Source: a virus
Direction: 5' to 3' (one strand)
IMG/VR virus record: IMGVR_UViG_3300010153_000037
Location: 1-35,775 of that record
DNA: 35,775 nt
Positions within the stretch are counted from its first letter, which is position 1, and every line of letters begins with the position of its first letter. The notes beneath the pieces were generated by a model. The model was given only the letters and a program-made list of their open reading frames with translations, did not search any database and was not told the DNA's origin. Shown here piece by piece: positions 1 to 6,101 of the stretch. The translations under genes and the position numbers were made by a program.

Positions 1-78
1 CACAAAGCTGAACGAGAAATCGCTAAAATGTTTGGTGTGGATTATAGCAGGAGGATCAAAAATGACAGATCAGAATAA
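1..78 (+). CDS. C-terminal end of a gene cut by the window edge; HTH-like tail
   Basis: Frame 1 is open from the left edge to a TAA at 76-78 and gives about 25 residues. The stretch EREIAKMFGVDYSR resembles the helix-turn-helix core seen at the end of phage HNH-type and AP2-type proteins (acidic residue, IA, FGV, then a polar helix). That family link is inference from a very short piece; it could equally be the end of another DNA-binding phage protein. The next gene starts inside it, at 62, behind a strong AGGAGG that this gene encodes, which supports translational coupling in one rightward operon. Confidence 0.5.
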   Translation, partial: HKAEREIAKMFGVDYSRRIKNDRSE

Positions 79-364
79 CAAAAAGGCTATTGATGTCGGC
101 AATCTTTTTGCCGTCATCGACAACGAGACTAACAAGCTCGTTGGTGTTGAACTTGGGTTCAACGCCAACGTAAAGAATAGGGATGGTGCGGCAGACTTGG
201 TAACAAGTTTGTCGTCATGCGTCTCAAGTCCCAGATGGGTAATCAATAACGTAATGAGGTTCGAATCCGATGCACAGAATAAAGCCGATGGAAATGAAGA
301 TAGCACTGACAATCATGTGGATGACGGCACAGAAGGATCAGTGGCAGAAGGTACGTCTGAGTGA
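62..364 (+). CDS. Acidic hypothetical protein, 100 aa
   Basis: The ATG at 62 lies 7 nt after AGGAGG (49-54), a much better start than the upstream ATG at 32. The product is 100 aa and unrecognised. Its N-terminal part (FAVIDNETNKLVGVELGFN) reads like a folded alpha/beta segment. The last third is low-complexity and rich in Asp, Glu, Asn and Thr, which suggests a disordered acidic tail. Its 3' part overlaps the next gene by about 70-95 nt depending on that gene's start, which is unusually long. No catalytic motif is visible and no function is proposed. Confidence 0.7.
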   Translation: MTDQNNKKAIDVGNLFAVIDNETNKLVGVELGFNANVKNRDGAADLVTSLSSCVSSPRWVINNVMRFESDAQNKADGNEDSTDNHVDDGTEGSVAEGTSE

Positions 365-515
365 CATATCTAAGCAGGTCGGAATATCTGGTTCGGCAGT
401 TAGTAATTACTGTAAGTGGTTACAACATTGTCGGATTGTTCAGAACTCTACCAAAGAGGGATGGACATCTGGCGATAAGGCTAAGATCTACCTCAAACAT
501 TGGGGGGTTATCTGA
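270..515 (+). CDS. Winged-helix / HTH DNA-binding protein
   Basis: The 81-aa product contains RLSDISKQVGISGSAVSNYCKWL (in two parts: RLSDISKQVGIS, then GSAVSNYCKWL), a clear helix-turn-helix with a MarR-like or winged-helix look, followed by a basic, aromatic C-terminus that could form the wing. A role in transcription control of this early operon is inferred. The start is uncertain: ATG at 270 has GAGG 10 nt upstream, while ATGs at 288 and 294 would shorten the protein and reduce the overlap with the preceding gene. The stop TGA overlaps the next ATG as TGATG, so the following zinc-ribbon gene is probably translationally coupled. Confidence 0.7.
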   Translation: MHRIKPMEMKIALTIMWMTAQKDQWQKVRLSDISKQVGISGSAVSNYCKWLQHCRIVQNSTKEGWTSGDKAKIYLKHWGVI

Positions 516-676
516 TGGATAAAGATTGGCGACCTAAATATACATGTTGTCTGTGCCATAAGGAGTTCAGAGGATCAGGGAATAACCCTGCTCCTCTGGC
601 GAGCCCAGATAAAAAATGTTGCGATGACTGCAACAAGGAAGTTATAGCCAGACGGTTTGTAGAGATGAACCGTTAA
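515..676 (+). CDS. Small Cys-rich (zinc-ribbon-like) protein, 53 aa
   Basis: This short gene starts in a TGATG overlap at 515 and stops in a TAATG overlap at 674-676, so it is embedded between two coupled genes. The product begins MDKDWRPKYTCCLCHKEF and continues with GSGNNPAPL and KKCCDDCNKEV. A CxxC pair near residues 12-15, the GxGNNPxPL linker and a second CxxC pair are the hallmark of a small conserved protein frequent in marine phages, presumed to bind one zinc ion. The molecular role is unknown. Confidence 0.8.
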   Translation: MDKDWRPKYTCCLCHKEFRGSGNNPAPLASPDKKCCDDCNKEVIARRFVEMNR

Positions 677-828
677 TGGCTACAAAGGAAGAGATCAACG
701 CATGGCTAGAGAGTTGTCCGACTAAAGACTTTATGATCGTTAATAGAGATCAGGGTATGTGGACAATCAGAGTTATCATTGATGGTAATCCAGAGAAAGA
801 AAAACCTACAGAAAAAACTATCAACTAG
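676..828 (+). CDS. Small hypothetical protein, 50 aa
   Basis: The ATG at 676 overlaps the previous stop (TAATG), the same coupling as its neighbour. The 50-aa product starts MATKEEINAWLESCPT and carries an amphipathic N-terminal helix followed by a beta-like stretch (MIVNRDQGMWTIRVIID), then a short charged tail. The compact alpha-beta pattern and tight packing suggest a real gene, but no family is recognised. It is the last gene of the left rightward operon; its stop codon abuts the terminator stem beginning at 828 and overlaps by 8 nt the 3' end of a convergent gene. Confidence 0.65.
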   Translation: MATKEEINAWLESCPTKDFMIVNRDQGMWTIRVIIDGNPEKEKPTEKTIN

Positions 829-979
829 GGGGTGAGGCTTCGGCTTCATCCCCTTTTTTTTGCTCAACAGTCGCAATGAAAAGATCATAGAGCCAGTTGT
901 CACCCTCCGTTTCTGCGAGGGTTAGACCGTCAGGTTCTTCGTTAAGGTCGAGGCTGAGTTGATTACTTGGGTGTACCAT
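821..979 (-). CDS. Small acidic hypothetical protein, 52 aa
   Basis: This minus-strand frame reads MVHPSNQLSLDLNEEPDG and ends in an acidic, Pro/Ser-rich tail; the centre (NWLYDLFIATVEQKKG) looks like an amphipathic helix. The ATG overlaps the last 17 nt of the preceding membrane-protein gene, and the 3' end runs through the + strand terminator into the last codons of the convergent gene. There is no strong Shine-Dalgarno, so expression would depend on coupling. Protein-like composition argues for a real gene, with moderate certainty; no family is recognised. Confidence 0.5.
   Translation of the reverse strand: MVHPSNQLSLDLNEEPDGLTLAETEGDNWLYDLFIATVEQKKGDEAEASPPS
828..861 (+). terminator. 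Rho-independent terminator with UUCG tetraloop
   Basis: GGGGGTGAGGC (828-838) pairs with GCTTCATCCCC (843-853) through an 11-bp stem with a few G-U pairs, closed by a C-TTCG-G loop, and is followed by eight T (854-861). It ends the left + operon. The hairpin also lies inside the 3' coding end of the convergent gene at 821-979. A T6 run beyond the stem on the other strand could give weak bidirectional termination. Confidence 0.85.
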
Positions 980-1400
980 ACAGCCATGCTACATACACAA
1001 GGCCAGCAAAGCCAGCAAGAAAGATTAAACTTCCTACGAGTATGGAGATTATATTCTTTATCTTGGCACTGCGTTTACGAGTTTCGTAGTCCTCAAGTTC
1101 CATAGCTTTCTTTTCTTCGTTGCGGAGAGCCATGAATTGCTTGAGCCCTGCTTCGCCACGAGTTGCACGAATGATTTGTTGCAGGTTATATTCAAGGTCT
1201 TCAGCTTCTTTGAGGGCAACGAACTTCTCCATTGCATTGGATGCTCCAGACTTCTTCGCAGACTTAGCGTCTGCCTTGACACGATCTATCGCAGACCAGA
1301 CCTGGCCCAGGTCTTTCGCAATTTCGGACGCACTTTTAGAAAGCTCAATACTTTTCTTTGCGACTTTGAACGCACCAATAGCTACAGTAATAGGGTCGAT
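963..1400 (-). CDS. Membrane-anchored phage protein with probable ATC start, 145 aa
   Basis: The open frame extends far upstream of the first ATG (1232) without a stop, back to a TAA near 1418. No ATG, GTG or TTG fits; an ATC at 1398-1400 lies 7 nt after AAAGAGG, and the protein then begins DPITVAIGAFKVAKKSIEL. That opening, an alpha-helical middle (residues about 20-115) and the GEAGLKQFMALRNEEKK segment resemble a protein I associate with marine podoviruses (recollection, not a search). A hydrophobic helix (IISILVGSLIFLAGFAGLVY) near residues 119-138 predicts C-terminal membrane anchoring. The gene follows the 59-aa Met/Arg-rich gene by 4 nt. The start is an inference; using ATG 1232 instead would give only 89 aa. 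Confidence 0.65.
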   Translation of the reverse strand: MDPITVAIGAFKVAKKSIELSKSASEIAKDLGQVWSAIDRVKADAKSAKKSGASNAMEKFVALKEAEDLEYNLQQIIRATRGEAGLKQFMALRNEEKKAMELEDYETRKRSAKIKNIISILVGSLIFLAGFAGLVYVAWLYGTPK

Positions 1401-1404
1401 GGGA

Positions 1405-1584
1405 CTACCTCTTTCTTAATCGTCCGAGGATTGGCTTACGCCCTCCCATATTCCTCCCAAACATACCAGACGGACGAGACATAGGTCTTGCCATCGGGTT
1501 CATTCCACCTCTCATTTGATTAGGCATTATGTTTCCAGATCGGGTAAACACCACACCTCTATTCGGTCTTTTCATTCCACGCAT
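1405..1584 (-). CDS. Met/Arg/Gly-rich small basic protein, 59 aa
   Basis: The ATG at 1584 overlaps the upstream stop as TGATG. The product begins MRGMKRPNRGVVFTRSG and is dominated by Met, Arg, Gly and Pro, with no acidic residues, ending KPILGRLRKR. Such basic, Met-rich micro-proteins occur among marine phage virion-associated genes and may bind DNA or an acidic partner, but no function is established. Its last codons contain the AAGAGG that would serve as ribosome-binding site for the following ATC-initiated gene. Confidence 0.65.
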   Translation of the reverse strand: MRGMKRPNRGVVFTRSGNIMPNQMRGGMNPMARPMSRPSGMFGRNMGGRKPILGRLRKR

Positions 1585-2261
1585 CAGTGCCTCACTTCTT
1601 CTTCTTCGTATACTTCGAGCAAGATTTCCTTACTGCTTTTTTCATACCACGCATTAGCCGTTACCTTTCTTTCTACCAAGTCTGTTATGTCATCCAATCC
1701 TCTGTAGTACTGAGTTCCGAGGAGGATCGAGTGAGCATTGTCTAAGTCAGCTAATGATTGCACAAGAAGTATGCCCCAGTCGTCCATGTTGAGGGACTGC
1801 CAGATAGATAATTCTGCGTCTGGGTGATCGGGGTGCATGCCTATAAGCCAACATCCAAAGTGGTTCTTGTTCTGGTCAGCGATCCAATCGGTCATTTCAT
1901 CTGGTGACATTTGCGATGGGTCTGTCCAGATGAAGACGTGCGTGAACTTGTCTGGGTCGCCAATGGCTTTGATATCTACTGCGGCGGTTAGATCGTCTGA
2001 GGTATGGAAGATCACACGTCCAGCCATGAGTGCTTGTCGTGCATACGGGCAGGGAGGCATGTCGTTGTATTCTTCGGTAGGGTTGGAGAGGTCGTGGACT
2101 ATCCAGTTCCATACTTGTTGTACAAGTTTAGTTTGTTTTGAGGTAGCCCGACGGCCCGTCAGGGCAGAGGAGGGCGAACTATCGTCGGCTTTTTTTAGTT
2201 GGTCGATCAGGAATGGGAGCTTGTCTTTTTTCACTCTTCCTCTCTTTCCTTTCTGCCTCAC
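1584..2261 (-). CDS. Conserved-type phage hypothetical protein, 225 aa
   Basis: The frame opens with GTG at 2261; a second GTG at 2234 has GAGG just upstream and would give 216 aa, so the start is unsettled. After a basic N-terminus and a Ser/Thr linker come KLVQQVWNWIVHDLSNP and NDMPPCPYARQALMAG near residues 45-80, then a mixed alpha/beta core with many Trp and Asp residues (THVFIWTDPSQMSPDEMTDW, LIGMHPDHPDAEL) and an acidic C-terminus (YEEEE). I recognise the MPPCPYA style from other phage proteins but cannot name the family. It overlaps the Cys-motif gene upstream by 56-83 nt and is coupled to the 59-aa gene. Confidence 0.7.
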   Translation of the reverse strand: MRQKGKRGRVKKDKLPFLIDQLKKADDSSPSSALTGRRATSKQTKLVQQVWNWIVHDLSNPTEEYNDMPPCPYARQALMAGRVIFHTSDDLTAAVDIKAIGDPDKFTHVFIWTDPSQMSPDEMTDWIADQNKNHFGCWLIGMHPDHPDAELSIWQSLNMDDWGILLVQSLADLDNAHSILLGTQYYRGLDDITDLVERKVTANAWYEKSSKEILLEVYEEEEVRH

Positions 2262-2358
2262 AACGTGGGCAAGCCATCAGTGCCTTTATCCATTTCTGCT
2301 TCAGTGTATAGAGGGCTACAGTTTCTTGGTTGGTTGAGCACACTGGGCAGGTAGGCAT
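2179..2358 (-). CDS. Small zinc-finger-like protein, 59 aa
   Basis: The ATG at 2358 sits a few nt after AAGGAAG and makes a 59-aa protein; the longer frame to 2436 lacks a comparable ribosome site. Two CxxC knuckles (CPVC near residues 4-7 and CPRC near 35-38), separated by a helix-like stretch, are the classic layout of a small zinc ribbon. The C-terminus is Lys/Arg/Pro-rich. It overlaps the resolvase-like gene by 43 nt and the following gene by 56-83 nt. A nucleic-acid-binding or adaptor role is likely but not shown. Confidence 0.65.
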   Translation of the reverse strand: MPTCPVCSTNQETVALYTLKQKWIKALMACPRCEAERKERKSEKRQAPIPDRPTKKSRR

Positions 2359-2738
2359 TCGTCTTCCTTTACAAAGCCCTCCTGACATAAGTATGCACGA
2401 TAGAAGGTGAGTAGGTCGTCCAGTCTGAGGAGACAAAGACTATCTCCCGTCTTCATTCTATTCTTTCTGTTGATGACTACGGGTACGTCGTCTGTCGCAC
2501 GGCTGGTACGATTACGTTCAGCCTGACGCATAGCATCGTGAAAGTTCAGACGCTCGACACGCTTCGCTTCTATGAAAAGGTTGGGTACGCCGAGCAGGTC
2601 TGCACCGCCAGACAGTATACCTATCGCACCGCCGCCAGACAGAGGGGCTCGTGAACAATCGAGGCCAGTGTTGTCGTTGATGTACGCCGCAAGTTCACGC
2701 TCGTACCCGTCGCCTTTAGCTTTCTGTGGGTTGCTCAT
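2316..2738 (-). CDS. Holliday-junction-resolvase-like PD-(D/E)XK nuclease
   Basis: The 140-aa protein shows the signature of small PD-(D/E)XK endonucleases: GDGYERELA with E13, SGGADLLG with D47, and LFIEAKR with E57 and K59, preceded by a Gly-rich SGGG turn. This order matches archaeal Hjc-like and phage resolvases, which cut branched DNA during recombination and before packaging. The C-terminal third is variable and contains several Cys. It lies with accessory genes, not beside the Sak4 module at 6102-8602, but would complement it. An alternative is a VRR-type or other structure-specific nuclease of the same fold. Confidence 0.75.
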   Translation of the reverse strand: MSNPQKAKGDGYERELAAYINDNTGLDCSRAPLSGGGAIGILSGGADLLGVPNLFIEAKRVERLNFHDAMRQAERNRTSRATDDVPVVINRKNRMKTGDSLCLLRLDDLLTFYRAYLCQEGFVKEDECLPAQCAQPTKKL

Positions 2739-2913
2739 TGTTCAATCCCCTTTCTGCAAGCATCGCATAGAACTCGACACCTTCGCTTACACGAGCGATG
2801 TCACGGATTTCAATAAGTGTTTCTTCAAGAAGTTTAATTCTTGCTTCGAGATCTTTTACTTGCTTGATCTGTTTGTGAGTTAGAAATTTCTGAAAGTCAC
2901 TTGGTTGTGTCAT
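2716..2913 (-). CDS. Small coiled-coil protein, 65 aa
   Basis: ATG at 2913 follows GAGG at a spacing of 7 nt, better than the upstream in-frame start at 2943. The product (MTQPSDFQKFLTHKQIKQV...) contains a heptad-like helix KDLEARIKLLEETLIEIRD near residues 19-37, so it probably forms a short coiled coil or dimer. The ends overlap both neighbours by about 20 nt, typical of this compact block. No enzymatic motif; function unknown. Confidence 0.65.
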   Translation of the reverse strand: MTQPSDFQKFLTHKQIKQVKDLEARIKLLEETLIEIRDIARVSEGVEFYAMLAERGLNNEQPTES

Positions 2914-3217
2914 TGAGTTTCCTCTTCTCGATGGGGATACCATTCTGTTTAGCCAGATTGATTGCCAGTTCCATACCGTAAGTTATGCCGTAGTCTTCAT
3001 AGACGACTAGCTTGTCTGCGTGTTTGTGCCAGAGGAATGATGCCGAGATACCTTTGTATCGCTCACCTTCGTTAGATTCATCTAGTACTTGGGTGTAAAG
3101 TAAGTGGAAAACTAATGGTGACTCTCCACGATTTAGACTGTCGATCATGCAACGCTTCGCATAATCGGTGTTCCGCACGATGTCGTCCTTGTACGGACTC
3201 TCTATTATTACTTTCAT
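2897..3217 (-). CDS. DUF7768-like protein
   Basis: The 106-aa product carries the pattern IIESPY near the N-terminus, NTDYAKRCMIDSLNRGESPLVFHLLYT (seen as NTDYAKRCMIDS, RGESP and HLLYT), an LDES turn, and VVYEDYGITYGM near the end. This is the profile of a widespread phage family (DUF7768) resembling DUF4406 and nucleoside 2-deoxyribosyltransferase-type folds. Members are full length at roughly this size. A nucleotide-related role is suggested only by the fold similarity. The start overlaps the previous stop as ATGA at 3214-3217, and an SD-like GAGGA lies just upstream. Confidence 0.75.
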   Translation of the reverse strand: MKVIIESPYKDDIVRNTDYAKRCMIDSLNRGESPLVFHLLYTQVLDESNEGERYKGISASFLWHKHADKLVVYEDYGITYGMELAINLAKQNGIPIEKRKLNDTTK

Positions 3218-3513
3218 TCCTCCTCATATCCTCTCTTCTTTCTGCAAGTTCGACAGTAGAACCAGTTCTTTGGACGCAACTCCTCGTTTGAACATTGAAG
3301 GCAAGGACGATTCCACATTGTTACACCAACGTCTCGACGTAGCTGGTACTTTGCTCCATCAAATTCTTGAAGTCCTTCACGCACGAGTATGCGTTTGAGC
3401 GTGTCTACGCACACACCGATTCTATCTGACATATCTGAGTACGTCTTCCTTCTGTGATTTTCTCTGAGCCATCTCAAGTTTGTTGGCCCTATCTCTATCG
3501 GCTTTGGCAACAC
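3214..3513 (-). CDS. HTH plus zinc-ribbon protein
   Basis: The frame opens with TTG at 3573 but shows no ribosome site there; within AACGGAGCAGTGTTG a GTG (3513) or TTG (3510) follows GGAG, giving about 99 aa, which I prefer. An N-terminal helix pair (LRWLRENHRRKTYSDMSDRIGV, as LRWLRENH and YSDMSDRIGV) with DTLKRILVREGL reads as a helix-turn-helix. The C-terminus has CLQC and CRTC knuckles (two CxxC pairs about 15 residues apart), a zinc ribbon. It is the first gene of the leftward accessory block and could regulate it; that is inference. Confidence 0.65.
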   Translation of the reverse strand: MLPKPIEIGPTNLRWLRENHRRKTYSDMSDRIGVCVDTLKRILVREGLQEFDGAKYQLRRDVGVTMWNRPCLQCSNEELRPKNWFYCRTCRKKRGYEEE

Positions 3514-3573
3514 TGCTCCGTTGTTACTTGTACCTATTTGTATAGATATACCTAATGCACACCTAAGATACAA

Positions 3574-3603
3574 CCGAATATATAAAATAGTATAAACTAA
3601 TTT
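3574..3603 (-). promoter_or_regulatory. AT-rich promoter-like stretch upstream of the leftward accessory block
   Basis: The minus strand here contains TATACT and TATATT hexamers in an AT-rich run immediately upstream of the HTH/zinc-ribbon gene. A well-spaced -35 is not evident: the nearest TTGAAG is 25 nt from TATACT. The stretch is a reasonable site for restarting leftward transcription after the terminator at 3604-3627, but assignment is weak. Confidence 0.3.
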
Positions 3604-3627
3604 AAAAAAAGGGGTTGACCTTCAACC
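3604..3627 (-). terminator. Small hairpin plus T7 tract, minus strand
   Basis: GGTTGA (3613-3618) and TCAACC (3622-3627) form a perfect 6-bp stem with a 3-nt loop. On the minus strand it is followed by CC and seven T (3610-3604). It would stop transcripts of the HTH/primase operon that pass beneath the small + gene. The stem is short, and the same palindrome could instead be an operator or part of the + strand leader structure. Confidence 0.5.
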
Positions 3628-3700
3628 TCTCAAGGTGTAGGAACGCTGAGAGCGACTTGAGCCGAAGTGTTACTCAGCCCCCTTGGGGGGTCTGAGTATA
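3612..3700 (+). ncRNA. Candidate structured RNA / leader of the small + gene
   Basis: Consecutive stems can be drawn: GGTTGA/TCAACC (3613-3627); CTCAAG (3629-3634) with CTTGAG (3656-3661) enclosing CGCT-gag-AGCG (3644-3654); and ACTCAGCCCCC (3672-3682) with GGGGG (3685-3689) and CTGAGT (3692-3697), leaving only a GT bulge. Such dense, GC-rich pairing in an otherwise AT-rich gap is unexpected. It precedes the gene at 3723 and could be a regulatory leader or an independent small RNA. No known family was recognised. Confidence 0.4.
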
Positions 3701-3722
3701 AACGAAGGAGAAACAAGCGAAC

Positions 3723-3914
3723 ATGAGCCGTAAGCGACACGTTCCTAAATTCAGAACCATTGGTCAGCAGACAGAAACAAATGGCAACAGAGCCAAGTAT
3801 CCAGAGATAGCTGAATGGGTTGATAGCATCAGAGAAGTTTTCCCTGATGCTAAAGTTATGGGTATCTATGAGAAAGGTTATTGGAAGGTTAAACCTCCAA
3901 CCAATCCTTTATAA
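3723..3914 (+). CDS. Small basic hypothetical protein, 63 aa
   Basis: The ATG at 3723 follows AAGGAG at about 12 nt, slightly long but usable. The product begins MSRKRHVPKFRTIGQQTETNG (basic, probably flexible) and continues with a compact alpha-beta part, YPEIAEWVDSIREVFPDAKV, ending in an aromatic strand (EKGYWKVKPP). It is an isolated + gene between two leftward blocks, behind a strongly structured leader, and its last 26 nt overlap the end of the convergent primase/helicase gene. No family recognised. Confidence 0.65.
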   Translation: MSRKRHVPKFRTIGQQTETNGNRAKYPEIAEWVDSIREVFPDAKVMGIYEKGYWKVKPPTNPL

Positions 3915-5796
3915 CTCTTAAAGGTTTAGATAGAACTCGACTGATCTCCTCAACATCTTTACCGTCAAGTGCCAAGTCTTTTGAAATTTGTTTTGTTGAA
4001 CGAGATGATACGATACATCTATCATCTGTCTGGTTGTTAGCCGCCAAACCAATCCATTGAACTCGATCATGTGCGTCTGTCCATTCACGAACTTTACCGT
4101 AACGAATTTCCATTACCATATATAATTGGAAGTCTTTCATTAACCTTGCCGACAACATAGGCCACACTGGTCTGTCGTATGAGCCGTCATAGATTGCGGC
4201 GTTTTGTTTCGCCGTCTCTTCATCCTGATAAACTTGTGTCACACGGATCTGTGTTTCCAAGACAGTCAACTGGTTCGTTGACCCAGCCTCTCTACCAACA
4301 CCAGACTCACTTGGCTTGTTGCTGTGGTGAACAAGGATGACAGCATAGCCAGAGTTACGCAGACGGACAGCCAACTGGTTTACCTTTGCCCATTCGTCTG
4401 AGGAATTTTCCATTAAGCCAGGGTATGCAGTTCTTATTGTGTCAACTACGATTACGTCTGGCTTAATAAAATCTACCCAACCTTGTAACTCAGTAAGACC
4501 TTCCTTAGTTCTGAGGTTCATCTCGTGATTATCAACAAAGGGTGTCCATATCTGTAACCTATCTTTCGTATCTCCATGCACTTGCTTCATCTCAAGCAAT
4601 CGTCTGGCTATCGTAGACATACCCATCTCGAAGTCTAAGTATAGGATCTTGCTTGGCTTATTGATTTCAAAGCAACCAAAGTATTTACGCCCCGATGCCA
4701 ATGAAGCCATAGCGTTCTGGACAAATAAAGATTTACCATGACCAGAATAACCATAGACCTGCGTGATTGAGGCAGGGGATAGCCAAGGTTCAATAAGGAA
4801 CTCTCTAGCCTCTGACTTCTCAGCTAACTCTTTAGCATCTCCCATAGTAATTAATCTTCGTGATCTACCTTCACCATTCTCCTCTGCTTTAGCTTCTTCT
4901 ATTTTATGCCGATGAATATATTCACCCTTCTCATCAAATCTGTCTGGATGATTACGTCTCTCACTCTCCTCCATGCTCCTAACTGTAGCTTCGAACTCGG
5001 CAACGGAAAGATGTTCTTCAAAGAACTCAGTCATAAAGGCGTAGCCACGAACACGAAGTTCTGCACCAAAGTTCCCATCTATGATTTGTTCAGAGATATA
5101 CTTCATCACCCTCTCATTCCTACTATTACCAACACCAGATGGGATCTTCATGGTATTTGGGTACGTCTCTCTCACATACCTTGCAGTCCTATCCCACTCA
5201 GACATAAGTTCGATGGGGTTCATTGCCACAACGTCAGATAGATCTAGGTCATTAAAACTAAATGAGTCATCAAATTCTGATTTAATCTGTGGCTTCCAAT
5301 CTTTCCAGACTGGAAAGTCTTCTGGGTCAAGGCTGAAACCTTTAGGTATCTCCCAACTATAATTCTTAGAAGGTGGAACGAGGGCATAAGAACCGTCGCC
5401 TCTGAAATCTAAACCATCAATCTTGGGCCAGTCTGAACCTCTGGTCATAAGACCTGCTCTTGGCCCACGACGTAAGCCGTCTTGTGGGTGGCGAAAATAT
5501 AAATGATGTCCTCTCTTGGTCTTCGCACGAAAGGGTGACTTCATTCCGCAATCAAAGGCGGCGTGAAGGGCTTCCTCGTTATCGCAATCAACCACAACCA
5601 CACCTGATAAACTGCCAGTGATTAGAGCGATAGGATCATCTGGGAATTTAGTCCACCAGTCTGTTACCTGATCTTCTGTTGGTAAGGTTTCTTGAAATTC
5701 TTTCCACTTAATTCGTGGACGCTTAGTGTCTGGGCGACATGGGATGATTGACCACCCCATGTCTAGCAGTTCAAGTGCCGCCTCCAAGTTCTTCAT
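3889..5796 (-). CDS. Primase-polymerase / RepA-type helicase fusion
   Basis: Numbering is from ATG 5796, which has GGAG 7 nt upstream (a TTG at 5811 is the alternative). Residues about 1-155 match the PrimPol domain: DCD (D70, D72), GHHLYF (H97, H98) and LDFRGDGSYALVPPS with D130. After a linker, residues about 320-530 form a RecA-fold ATPase of the AAA_25/RepA type: Walker A GYSGHGKS at 349-356, LYLDFEMG, Walker B PDVIVVD ending at D452, and an HHSNKP sensor-like motif. Such fusions synthesise primers and unwind DNA at phage forks. The C-terminus (KDLALDGKDVEEISRVL) suggests a small winged helix. It overlaps the upstream HTH gene by 26 nt, so the two are co-transcribed. No DNA polymerase lies nearby. 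Confidence 0.88.
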   Translation of the reverse strand: MKNLEAALELLDMGWSIIPCRPDTKRPRIKWKEFQETLPTEDQVTDWWTKFPDDPIALITGSLSGVVVVDCDNEEALHAAFDCGMKSPFRAKTKRGHHLYFRHPQDGLRRGPRAGLMTRGSDWPKIDGLDFRGDGSYALVPPSKNYSWEIPKGFSLDPEDFPVWKDWKPQIKSEFDDSFSFNDLDLSDVVAMNPIELMSEWDRTARYVRETYPNTMKIPSGVGNSRNERVMKYISEQIIDGNFGAELRVRGYAFMTEFFEEHLSVAEFEATVRSMEESERRNHPDRFDEKGEYIHRHKIEEAKAEENGEGRSRRLITMGDAKELAEKSEAREFLIEPWLSPASITQVYGYSGHGKSLFVQNAMASLASGRKYFGCFEINKPSKILYLDFEMGMSTIARRLLEMKQVHGDTKDRLQIWTPFVDNHEMNLRTKEGLTELQGWVDFIKPDVIVVDTIRTAYPGLMENSSDEWAKVNQLAVRLRNSGYAVILVHHSNKPSESGVGREAGSTNQLTVLETQIRVTQVYQDEETAKQNAAIYDGSYDRPVWPMLSARLMKDFQLYMVMEIRYGKVREWTDAHDRVQWIGLAANNQTDDRCIVSSRSTKQISKDLALDGKDVEEISRVLSKPLRVIKDWLEV

Positions 5797-5989
5797 TTTG
5801 TCTCTCCTCAAAATATTTGTTTATGTTTAATGTTGGATTAGCTGATGTAATCTTTTCTAAAAATGTGGATCGGATGTGTCCTTGACGCACCCATCCATAG
5901 GGTGCTGTCCTCTGAACGCCCACTATTTCTGCAACCTTACGAGCACCACCAACATCTTCTATTAATCTTTTAATGTTTAATTTTTTCAT
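5771..5989 (-). CDS. Cro/YdaS-like HTH regulator, 72 aa
   Basis: The N-terminal 40 residues (KLNIKRLIEDVGGARKVAEI, VGVQRTAPYGWVRQGHI) follow the Cro/YdaS helix-turn-helix pattern: helix, GG-A, a short recognition helix and W-x-x-x-G. The C-terminal part (TLNINKYFEERQ) may serve dimerisation. The gene is first in the leftward primase operon and reads away from a 112-nt region with a TTGACAC inverted repeat, the arrangement of a phage transcription switch. It probably binds there and controls both directions; that is inference. It need not imply lysogeny, since no integrase or CI-like partner is visible. Confidence 0.8.
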   Translation of the reverse strand: MKKLNIKRLIEDVGGARKVAEIVGVQRTAPYGWVRQGHIRSTFLEKITSANPTLNINKYFEERQNEELGGGT

Positions 5990-6101
5990 TCTTTTCTCTT
6001 TTTTAGGTTGACACCTGTAACTTATACTATACTACTAAAGTGTCAAATAGTATTACAACTAATTATATTTAGAGTGATACAGAATAAAAGAAAGGTAATA
6101 T
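5990..6101. promoter_or_regulatory. Divergent promoter/operator region
   Basis: TTGACAC (6008-6014) and GTGTCAA (6040-6046) are perfect inverted copies separated by 25 nt. Each contains a consensus -35 box facing the other. On the + strand TTGACA is followed after 16 nt by TACTAC (6030-6035), a plausible -10. On the minus strand, -10 candidates (TAGTAT, TATAAG) are less well spaced. The repeat could equally be the operator of the adjacent HTH protein. A further AT-rich stretch leads to the AAAGG ribosome site of the Sak4-like gene. Confidence 0.55.

Noticed and set aside
706-903. 65-aa minus-strand frame
   Set aside because: It crosses the terminator and two better-supported genes and has no ribosome site.
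1120-1484. Long + strand frames over the minus genes
   Set aside because: They lie opposite genes with better ribosome sites and protein-like sequence; low-complexity Ser/Leu/Phe composition marks them as shadows.
3612-3700. tRNA or attachment site
   Set aside because: The stems do not form a cloverleaf with acceptor and T arms, and no integrase was found.
5771-5989. Lysogeny repressor (CI) and temperate lifestyle
   Set aside because: The protein is Cro/YdaS-sized and lacks a peptidase or large dimer domain; no integrase or excisionase is visible.
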